From: an uncultured Lachnoanaerobaculum sp.
Lineage (GTDB): Bacteria; Bacillota; Clostridia; Lachnospirales; Lachnospiraceae
DNA: 15,038 nt
Direction: 5' to 3'
NCBI RefSeq assembly: GCF_938015485.1
Contig: NZ_CALLVU010000017.1
Location: 1 to 15,038, forward strand
A program made the position numbers and the translations under genes. Shown here piece by piece: positions 7,760 to 13,818 of this stretch. The notes beneath the pieces were generated by a model. It had not been told where the DNA came from, did no database searches, and was given only the letters and a program-made list of their open reading frames with translations. The first letter of the stretch is position 1; the number at the start of each line of letters is the position of its first letter.

Positions 7760-7813
7760 TTAATTTCCACTTAGCAAATCTGCCACCTGCTTTCTCCTCG
7801 TGGATGCGTTCAT
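7760..7813 (-). CDS. Possible 17-residue peptide within the candidate RNA
   Basis: ATG 7813 opens a short frame encoding MNASTRRKQVADLLSGN before TAA. AAAAGG (7818-7823) lies 4 nt upstream, slightly close for a ribosome binding site. The peptide would be basic in its first half. It begins about 33 nt into the transcript, where leader peptides of attenuators are found, but no regulated gene follows. The start codon can also be buried in a small GATG/CATC stem. It may well be accidental. Confidence 0.2.
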   Translation of the reverse strand: MNASTRRKQVADLLSGN

Positions 7814-7853
7814 CAAACCTTTTAAGAATATATTCTCTTTTGTTTATGTCTAT

Positions 7854-7881
7854 AGTATATCAGATTTTTTACTCTTGTCAA
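7854..7881 (-). promoter_or_regulatory. Strong promoter of the candidate noncoding RNA
   Basis: On the minus strand a perfect -35 TTGACA (7876-7881) and -10 TATACT (7854-7859) are separated by 16 bp; an alternative -10 TACTAT (7852-7857) has 18 bp spacing. The -35 is embedded in a perfect 15-bp palindrome (7871-7885). No gene other than the candidate RNA lies downstream until the cell-wall protein, more than 800 bp away. Confidence 0.72.
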
Positions 7882-7885
7882 GAGT
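7871..7885. repeat. Perfect palindrome centred on the -35 box
   Basis: ACTCTTG-T-CAAGAGT is a 7-bp inverted repeat around one base, overlapping the -35 of the candidate RNA promoter. Such placement is typical for a repressor operator; the cognate regulator is unknown. Confidence 0.55.
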
Positions 7886-8081
7886 ATTTTAAAAATTTTT
7901 ATATTAAAACAGCATTTTATTTTATTTATTTTCTTGATTTTATATTTATATCTGTCTTAATTGTATATATTGTTTTAATTATCTGAATATTATGTGCAAT
8001 TTAAAAGATTATAGATATATCTCAAATAAATCTACAAAACTGAAGATACCGCCTTCTTCTTTTACAAAGAATTTTTATAGC
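7886..8081. other. AT-rich spacer between candidate RNA promoter and rpiR terminator
   Basis: Nearly 200 bp of very AT-rich sequence. I see no gene, repeat or clear promoter here; part of it may serve as an upstream A/T element for the RNA promoter. Confidence 0.4.
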
Positions 8082-8115
8082 AAAAAACGAGCCTAAACTT
8101 AATTAAGCTCGTTTT
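8082..8115 (-). terminator. Intrinsic terminator of the sugar operon
   Basis: A perfect 9-bp stem, AAAACGAGC (8084-8092) with GCTCGTTTT (8107-8115), encloses a 14-nt loop. In the minus direction it ends in TTTTTT. It lies 26 nt past the rpiR stop. Confidence 0.9.
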
Positions 8116-8141
8116 ATCACGGTATGTGTATACTTTTTATA

Positions 8142-8990
8142 TTAAACCTTATACTCGGATAATATCATCTCCGGTCTATCTGCTTGCTTATTCTTTATAA
8201 ATTCCTCATTTGTCAAAAACTCTAACAAAGCATCTATAGTAGCCATTATATTAGTATGAGCATAATCTTTATAATAATTAAAAGAAATATCTTTCCCTCT
8301 TGAAAGTAATATATAATCTGACATCTTAGCTAATGGCGAATCCTCATATGCTGTTATCGCTATGGTCTTCAGTCCCTTATCTTTTGCCAGTTCCATCCCC
8401 ATCAACACCGGTTTTGAAGCCCCTGATTTTGAGATTGCTATTATGATATCATTTTGCTCCGCCAAATTTATATGATTCATATAATACTCAGCCGGCAATC
8501 CGAAGCTGCATCTTACTCCTACTCTGCCCAATCTAAAACCGATATACTGTGACAAAGGTATTGTATTTCCTGCGGCAATCACATGTGCTGTCCCACAATT
8601 TCTTATCAATTTCACACAGCTACGCATACTTTCAATATCTATTCTCTTTCCGATAGCTATCATATTTTCAGCACATTCGCGAAAAAAATTCTCCACCTCA
8701 TCTGTACTGTTTGATGTTTTTATATCACCATATTGGCTTTTCCCCATATCTCTGGCTAATGTAATTCTAAATTGATAATAACCTGTATACCCTATGTGGT
8801 GACACATACGTACAACTGTTGCATCACTTACTCCACTAAGTTTAGCAAGTTCCGCAACATTGCAGTCAACAGTTTTATATGGGTTCTTTACAATAAAGTC
8901 CGCAATCTTACGTTCAGATAATGATAATTTTTTATATTGTTCTCTCATAACACTAAGAACTTCTCGATTTATTATATTACTTACCTCCAA
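8142..8990 (-). CDS. RpiR-family phosphosugar-responsive transcriptional regulator
   Basis: A 282-residue DNA-binding regulator. The N-terminal HTH_6 domain opens with YKKLSLSERKIADFI (19-33), and its recognition helix lies in VAELAKLSGVSDATVVRMCHHIGY (45-68). The C-terminal SIS sugar-isomerase domain (about 130-260) carries AAGNT (139-143) and ISKSGAS (186-192), the loops that bind a phosphosugar in this family. These proteins sense sugar phosphates and repress or activate the linked catabolic operon, so the ligand is probably an intermediate made by the kinase and aldolases upstream. The start is TTG 8990: AAAGGAG (8998-9004) lies 7 nt upstream and no ATG occurs until codon 15, inside the family-conserved start. 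It is the last gene of the operon, 22 nt after the aldolase stop, with an intrinsic terminator behind. Confidence 0.93.
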   Translation of the reverse strand: MEVSNIINREVLSVMREQYKKLSLSERKIADFIVKNPYKTVDCNVAELAKLSGVSDATVVRMCHHIGYTGYYQFRITLARDMGKSQYGDIKTSNSTDEVENFFRECAENMIAIGKRIDIESMRSCVKLIRNCGTAHVIAAGNTIPLSQYIGFRLGRVGVRCSFGLPAEYYMNHINLAEQNDIIIAISKSGASKPVLMGMELAKDKGLKTIAITAYEDSPLAKMSDYILLSRGKDISFNYYKDYAHTNIMATIDALLEFLTNEEFIKNKQADRPEMILSEYKV

Positions 8991-9012
8991 ATTTAATCTC
9001 CTTTATACAGCA

Positions 9013-9867
9013 CTAAAATCTACACAAAGTCCTTAGACGACCTTCTAAATAAGTTTGTAATTTCGACTGAACATACTGCGGCATTTCAATAACTTTTACC
9101 GGATTTGAATCATTCTTACTATATTGTATGTAATCCTCTATTGCAGAATAATATTTTTTCAAAAATTCAGTCCCCAAATTAAACTTATTTATTCCATTAG
9201 CAAATGCCTCAAGCAACTGATCATCCGGGATTCCACTTCCGCCATGAAGTACCAAAGGAACATCAGTTATCTCATGTATTTTTTTAAGCCTTTCTATATC
9301 CAATCTTGGTATACTTTTATATTCTCCATGAGCATTACCTATTGAAATTGCCAGCGCATCAACACCTGTTTCATCACAAAACTTTTTTGCAGCTTCAGGT
9401 TTTGTGTATAAATCTTCTTTATAATTATCTGAAGTTTCAGCCAATCCGATATGTCCTATTTCTCCTTCAACAAACACACCGATACCATGAACTTTGCTTA
9501 CAATCTTTTTTGTAATCGCAATATTTTCTTCAAGCGAATACATTGAACCGTCAATCATTATAGACTCAAATCCTGCATCAACCGATCTTTTGACAGCCTC
9601 ATAAGTATAATCATGGTCAGCATGCAGTCCGATAGGAACACTGACCTCATTCGCCAACTCTTTTACCATAGTTGCGTAATTAAACAGCCCTGTTGTATGT
9701 TGTACACTTACATGCTCCGGATATAACATGATGATGGCAGGTGTATTCGTTTTTTCCGCCGCATATACAACCGAACGAGCCATTACATAATCCATACATA
9801 TAAAGGCTATAACTGCAGTATTACACTCCCTTGCAATTTTTAATAAGTTATGTGTTTTTTCATACAT
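9013..9867 (-). CDS. Class II ketose-bisphosphate aldolase (divergent paralogue)
   Basis: Zinc-dependent aldolase cleaving a ketose bisphosphate to glycerone phosphate plus an aldehyde. From ATG 9867 it has 284 residues, normal for the GatY/KbaY/Fba group. The catalytic and zinc blocks are present: HADHD (82-86; D84, H85), EGEIGHIG (134-141), GNAHG (H180), HGGSG (H208) and FNLGTE (229-234). The last resembles the NVATE type of tagatose-bisphosphate aldolases more than the DTD of fructose-bisphosphate aldolase. The N-terminal AFICMD replaces the usual AFN-x-x-N, a notable divergence near the active site. Only a weak GAAAG precedes ATG 9867. A longer start at 9930 would overlap the kinase gene and add a non-homologous stretch, so I reject it. 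It lies between the kinase and rpiR, and its substrate is unknown. Confidence 0.88.
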   Translation of the reverse strand: MYEKTHNLLKIARECNTAVIAFICMDYVMARSVVYAAEKTNTPAIIMLYPEHVSVQHTTGLFNYATMVKELANEVSVPIGLHADHDYTYEAVKRSVDAGFESIMIDGSMYSLEENIAITKKIVSKVHGIGVFVEGEIGHIGLAETSDNYKEDLYTKPEAAKKFCDETGVDALAISIGNAHGEYKSIPRLDIERLKKIHEITDVPLVLHGGSGIPDDQLLEAFANGINKFNLGTEFLKKYYSAIEDYIQYSKNDSNPVKVIEMPQYVQSKLQTYLEGRLRTLCRF

Positions 9868-9898
9868 TTTAAATACACTTTCTATTATACCTAACTTT

Positions 9899-11089
9899 TT
9901 ACAATAATCCAAGCAACAGACCACCGGCAAAAGAATCTCCTAAACCTACAACTGTGGGTTTACTCACAAAATTTAAATCTTTACATGGTACACAACAAGT
10001 ATTTTCTCTATATTTTTGTTCTATCTTTTTACAAAACTCTTCACTTTCAATCTTATTACTTATACTTTTCGTATGCAGATAATCATCTATATTATAATCG
10101 TCACCTTTTCTGAATCTTGTAGCTGACATCGTAATCCCGCTATCCAGTGCCGGACGTAAATTTTTCGCACCTTGACCATATGCAATAACCCATGCAGAAC
10201 TGTGAACGATTATATTCTTGACACCAACTTGATCATAAACATACTTAATCTCATTCATTACATCGTCTATATCCATGATATCTATCCTACGACCGATATA
10301 TTTTTGAAGCTCATCTTCATTCATACTTAAAATATCTATTCTATCCGACAAACTGCTATGAATATATTTTCTAAATTCTTCTTTTGTATAACAGCCATCT
10401 TCCATTACCACAACAGCTTTGTCCGGAAGGTATGATAAAATTCTATAAGTCTTTTTTATCCTGTCTTTCAATATATCAAAATCCAATATCTCTGTAAAAG
10501 AACCCAACAAGAACACTTCACACTCTCTTATTTCATTTCCGAATTCATCTTCAAGAACAGCCAAGTTTAAACTGTCTTCATCATATGAAATCAATATTCG
10601 ATTTTCTTTAGGTGTTGTAAAGTCAATATCATTTGCTTTTATCCTTACACCACCTGCGCACTGTAAAACTATGTGTGGATACACGGTATTTTTGTCCTTT
10701 ACTCCCGGTATTGCTCTTATACAATTTGGCAACAGTTTTCTTACATATTCATTGTAACAACTCGTTTGTATCAAACTTGGATAACCCAGACGTGAAATAG
10801 CAATTGCAGCTCTTGTTGCCGTTCCACCTAATGTGATTTTATACTCAAAGTGTTTTGCGAAACTCTTACTTTGCATCTCTGTTTTCGGTATTACTTCACA
10901 TCCTATACCTTCTTTAAGGTGTGCAAGGCTTATAAGCCATATATCTCTCTCAGATAAAATATCTATATCTAACTTTAACTCATTATCATGAATATCAAAT
11001 CTTTTAATCTGCTCTTCAACTACAGAAGTATCCCAAAATAATTCATAATCTACACAAGTATGAAATCCCATAGCAATTTTCTCATTCAT
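9899..11089 (-). CDS. ADP-dependent phosphofructokinase/glucokinase-type sugar kinase
   Basis: A ribokinase-fold sugar kinase of 396 residues, longer than ordinary PfkB enzymes (about 310) and with the layout of the ADP-PFK/ADP-GK group. It starts with GFHTCVDYEL (8-17), has the LGGTATRAA substrate loop (87-95), a long insertion, MNEDEL (256-261, matching the NE-x-E metal block), and GLGDSFAGG (382-390) with catalytic Asp 385. In this group the GxGD motif normally sits within about 15 residues of the C-terminus, so the apparent early stop is not a truncation. It probably phosphorylates a sugar or sugar phosphate to supply the flanking aldolases. Whether ADP or ATP is the donor cannot be read from sequence. 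ATG 11089 has GAGGG 9 nt upstream. It is 27 nt downstream of the first aldolase. Confidence 0.75.
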   Translation of the reverse strand: MNEKIAMGFHTCVDYELFWDTSVVEEQIKRFDIHDNELKLDIDILSERDIWLISLAHLKEGIGCEVIPKTEMQSKSFAKHFEYKITLGGTATRAAIAISRLGYPSLIQTSCYNEYVRKLLPNCIRAIPGVKDKNTVYPHIVLQCAGGVRIKANDIDFTTPKENRILISYDEDSLNLAVLEDEFGNEIRECEVFLLGSFTEILDFDILKDRIKKTYRILSYLPDKAVVVMEDGCYTKEEFRKYIHSSLSDRIDILSMNEDELQKYIGRRIDIMDIDDVMNEIKYVYDQVGVKNIIVHSSAWVIAYGQGAKNLRPALDSGITMSATRFRKGDDYNIDDYLHTKSISNKIESEEFCKKIEQKYRENTCCVPCKDLNFVSKPTVVGLGDSFAGGLLLGLL

Positions 11090-11116
11090 TCAAGCTATCC
11101 CTCTTAATATTTCTAT

Positions 11117-11977
11117 TTAATAAAAACTTGCCATGTTATCTGCCTTAAACAGTTTTATCTTATGTAGTGCAACCTTCTTCATTTCCTCTATGCAAGGTGG
11201 CTGTATCACATTCGGCTCTCTAAGTGATGTATCTTTTAGAACCTCTCTCATCTTGTTATAATATGCCACTTTAATATCACTTGATATATTTATCTTGTTT
11301 ACCCCATGCTCTACAGCTTTTTCAATCTCGCTATCTTTATTTGATGAACCGCCATGCAATACTAACGGGATAGATACTTCTTTTTTTATTTCATCCAATA
11401 TATCTATTCTTAATTTAGGTATCTTATCTTTAGGGTATATCCCATGACAAGTTCCTATGGCAATAGCCAAACAATCTATCTTTGTCCTTTGTGAAAAATC
11501 ATATGCTTGACCCGGATTTGTATATAAAATATCTTCAGGTGCGGTAGTCTCTACAGAATCTGTATTCCCTATAGTTCCAAGTTCACCTTCAACAGACACA
11601 TTTACCGAATGAGCCAATTCACACGCTTTTTTACATATACTGACATTATCCTCATATTTCAACAATGACCCGTCTATCATTACCGATGTAAACCCTGCTT
11701 GTATCGCTTTCATAATTTGATCAATAGAAGCTCCATGATCCAAATGTATTACAGCAGGTATTTTAGAATATATTATCCTCTCTCGTATCCCTTTTACCAT
11801 TTCCGATGTAATATGCCTTAACTCATCCGGATGTATTGCAATAATGACAGGTGCATTTTCTTCTTCACATATTTCCATAATCCCGTTAAACATACTATAA
11901 TCACTAATGTTAAATGCCGGAACAGCAAATCCTTTATTCTTTGCCACTTCAAGCAAATCTTTCATATTTAATATCAT
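11117..11977 (-). CDS. Class II ketose-bisphosphate aldolase (GatY/KbaY-like)
   Basis: A zinc-dependent class II aldolase of 286 residues, typical length for the tagatose/fructose-bisphosphate aldolase family. Expected blocks are all present: AVPAFNISDY (18-27) at the N-terminus, HLDHG (78-82; D80, H81), EGELGTIG (130-137), GTCHG (H178), HGGSS (H208, with Ser replacing the usual final Gly) and INISSDIK (229-236). It produces glycerone phosphate and an aldehyde from an unidentified ketose 1,n-bisphosphate. It shares fold and motifs with the other aldolase of the operon but is clearly diverged from it, so the two are unlikely to be a recent duplication. ATG 11977 follows GAGGA by about 4 nt. 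It is the first catabolic gene after the permeases, 24 nt from their end. Confidence 0.92.
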   Translation of the reverse strand: MILNMKDLLEVAKNKGFAVPAFNISDYSMFNGIMEICEEENAPVIIAIHPDELRHITSEMVKGIRERIIYSKIPAVIHLDHGASIDQIMKAIQAGFTSVMIDGSLLKYEDNVSICKKACELAHSVNVSVEGELGTIGNTDSVETTAPEDILYTNPGQAYDFSQRTKIDCLAIAIGTCHGIYPKDKIPKLRIDILDEIKKEVSIPLVLHGGSSNKDSEIEKAVEHGVNKINISSDIKVAYYNKMREVLKDTSLREPNVIQPPCIEEMKKVALHKIKLFKADNMASFY

Positions 11978-12001
11978 ATCTTCCTCTTTTCTATTTTTAT
12001 T

Positions 12002-12838
12002 TCAACCTTTAACTCCACCTGATGACATTCCTGCAACAAAATATTTTTGAAAGAATACAAATAATATCAAAACAGGAATGGAACCCAAAACACTCATAGC
12101 CATCATTTGACTCCAATCATATGCATGTTGCCCCATAAGTAAATTTATACCTATAGGTACCGTTCTCATATCAGTTGTCTGCGTCAATGCCAAAGCAAAT
12201 AAATATTCATTCCACGCTTGCATAAATGTATACATTCCAACCGATACCATACTTGGCAATGCTATCGGAACAAGTATATACCACAATGCTTTCCACCTGG
12301 ATCCTCCATCAATCATTACCGCTTCATCCAGCTCTCTTGACAATGTGTTAAAATATCCTGTCATCATCAAAATACAATATGGCAATGTCATAATTAAATA
12401 CGTCAATATCAATGCCATATAAGAATTAAACAGCTTCATTGAAACAATCAATCCCATATACGGAATCAGCAAAACAATCGGAGGAATTGCCTGCACACTT
12501 ATTATTATTGAATTTAAAATTCCTTTACCGGGAAAATCAAATCTGCTAAATGCATATGCTGCCAATATACCGATTAACAGTGTCGCAATAACTACACAAA
12601 TTGAAACAACATAACTATTTATAAAAAACCTTACCTTCGTACCGTCAGTTATAACTGCAATATATGACTTTAGGCTAAATGATTTATCTACAAATCTTGG
12701 TGGCCAAGAAAAAATCATAGAATTATCTTTTAATGATGAGCATATCATCCACAGAATAGGAAATGATGCAAATAAAGCTCCCAATATTAACAATATTGTA
12801 GATATTATCTTCTTTACCCCTTTGTTGCTCCCTACCAT
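12002..12838 (-). CDS. Carbohydrate ABC transporter permease, MalG/UgpE type
   Basis: An inner-membrane permease of 278 residues, normal for the MalG group. Six hydrophobic segments are visible, the first at about 12-32 (ISTILLILGALFASFPILW). The cytoplasmic EAA loop ELDEAVMIDGGSRWKALWYI (169-188) contacts the transporter ATPase and ends in VPIALP. I place the start at ATG 12838: GAGAGG lies 6 nt upstream, and the longer frame to 12895 would run into the preceding permease gene. The start lies two bases after that gene's stop, so the two subunits are coupled. No ATPase gene follows, so the transporter likely borrows a shared MsmX/MsiK-type ATPase encoded elsewhere; this is inference. Confidence 0.93.
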   Translation of the reverse strand: MVGSNKGVKKIISTILLILGALFASFPILWMICSSLKDNSMIFSWPPRFVDKSFSLKSYIAVITDGTKVRFFINSYVVSICVVIATLLIGILAAYAFSRFDFPGKGILNSIIISVQAIPPIVLLIPYMGLIVSMKLFNSYMALILTYLIMTLPYCILMMTGYFNTLSRELDEAVMIDGGSRWKALWYILVPIALPSMVSVGMYTFMQAWNEYLFALALTQTTDMRTVPIGINLLMGQHAYDWSQMMAMSVLGSIPVLILFVFFQKYFVAGMSSGGVKG

Positions 12839-12840
12839 TG

Positions 12841-13725
12841 CTATCCTCTCACTTTCTTCTGTTGCTTTACATAGAACACCGCCACAATAATACAAACCGA
12901 TAAAAGAACTGTAGCAGCTGTAGCAGCCATACTGTAATCCACCTTTTGGAACGCCAGTTTGTATATATAAATACTTAAAGTCTGTGTACTGTTAACCGGG
13001 CCTCCTCCTGTGAGCATCCATATAACATTAAATGTTTGGAGCGTCCAAATAAAATCCAACATTGCAATACTGATTAAAATAGGCTTTAACTGTGGTATTG
13101 TAATGTTAAAAAATGCGCTTAAATCATTAGCTCCATCTATAGCGGCACTCTCATACAGATCTTCTGAAATGCCTTGCAGACCTGCTAAAATACTAATCAT
13201 ATAAAACGGATATCCACACCAAATATTTATAAAACATACAACCGATAATGCAATCATTCTGTCACTAAGCCATTCCGTATCTCTATGTACATGTGGAAAT
13301 AACGATAATATATAGTTTACAATTCCGGACGGCTGCAACATTAACTTCCAAAGTATAGCAACAACAGAAGCGGTAAAAACCCATGGTAATATGTATATAA
13401 CACGTGCAATTGTCTTTGTCCTTATACTAAAACACTTTGAATTCAGCAGCATTGCAAATAACATTCCAATCACCAAATGTGCAACAACGCTTACCGTTAC
13501 AAATATAAAAGTATTATATACAGACTTCCAATAAACGGTATCTTTAAGTAGCTTAAAATAATTATCCAATCCCACAAAAGAGGGATTCTTAGATACAACT
13601 GCCTTGTCTGCAAATGAATATGTAATTACCATAAAAATCGGTATAACCATAAATATAATCATCAATACCACTGTCGGTAACAAATATCTATATGGTGCAG
13701 ACTTCTTTCCCGTCAGTAAATTCAA
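12841..13725 (-). CDS. Carbohydrate ABC transporter permease, MalF/UgpA type
   Basis: Membrane subunit of 294 residues that pairs with the MalG-type permease downstream. Six membrane segments can be seen, beginning with YLLPTVVLMIIFMVIPIF (14-31). SFVGLDNYFKLL in the first outward loop is typical of the MsmF/UgpA group. The EAA loop YESAAIDGANDLSAFFNI (191-208) ends in TIPQLKP. The start I prefer is TTG 13725, because GAGGGGG (13732-13738) lies exactly 6 nt upstream. The in-frame GTG 13740 overlaps that site and has no ribosome binding site of its own. It follows the binding-protein gene by 93 nt, which contains only a weak 4-bp hairpin, a usual gap in such operons. Confidence 0.92.
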   Translation of the reverse strand: MNLLTGKKSAPYRYLLPTVVLMIIFMVIPIFMVITYSFADKAVVSKNPSFVGLDNYFKLLKDTVYWKSVYNTFIFVTVSVVAHLVIGMLFAMLLNSKCFSIRTKTIARVIYILPWVFTASVVAILWKLMLQPSGIVNYILSLFPHVHRDTEWLSDRMIALSVVCFINIWCGYPFYMISILAGLQGISEDLYESAAIDGANDLSAFFNITIPQLKPILISIAMLDFIWTLQTFNVIWMLTGGGPVNSTQTLSIYIYKLAFQKVDYSMAATAATVLLSVCIIVAVFYVKQQKKVRG

Positions 13726-13731
13726 AACAAT

Positions 13732-13738
13732 CCCCCTC
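13732..13738 (-). promoter_or_regulatory. Ribosome binding site fixing a TTG start
   Basis: GAGGGGG lies 6 nt before TTG 13725. It makes that codon a better start for the MalF-type permease than the GTG at 13740. Confidence 0.65.
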
Positions 13739-13818
13739 ACGTAACAACTTTATCAATAACTATTTTTATATTAAATGACAGTGTAAATATTCCTATATCT
13801 TTTGGCATAATACGCCTA

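Larger units (their letters stand above)
7352..7846 (-). ncRNA. Candidate large structured noncoding RNA (about 500 nt)
   Basis: A near-consensus minus-strand promoter drives this stretch, yet it holds no convincing protein gene. From the predicted start (about 7846) to the end of a 10-bp hairpin (GAAGAGAGCA/TGCTCTCTTC, 7352-7361 with 7379-7388) is about 495 nt. The segment just inside the 5' end (7824-7834) can pair over 11 bp, including G-U pairs, with the segment just before the terminal hairpin (7389-7399), as a closing helix would. Local hairpins include 7700-7719 (GATTAGA/TCTAATC) and 7596-7617 (9 bp, one bulge). The sequence is less AT-rich than the spacers on both sides. I find no signature of RNase P RNA, tmRNA, SRP RNA, 6S or T-box. 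Size and position fit the class of large ornate RNAs (ROOL, GOLLD, OLE), but I cannot assign it. The alternative is a decayed gene. Confidence 0.5.

Noticed and set aside
7804..7986. 60-codon plus-strand ORF rich in Ile, Phe and Tyr
   Set aside because: It lies over the minus-strand promoter and an AT-rich spacer, has no ribosome binding site, and its hydrophobic look follows from T-rich sequence.
9868..9930. Longer start for the second aldolase
   Set aside because: The extra 21 residues overlap the kinase gene out of frame and have no counterpart in the aldolase family.
9899..9960. Truncation of the sugar kinase directly after its GLGD motif
   Set aside because: In ADP-dependent kinases this motif normally lies within about 15 residues of the C-terminus, so the end is expected.
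12839..12895. Longer start for the MalG-type permease
   Set aside because: The extension runs into the preceding permease gene, while ATG 12838 has a good ribosome binding site and the family-typical length.
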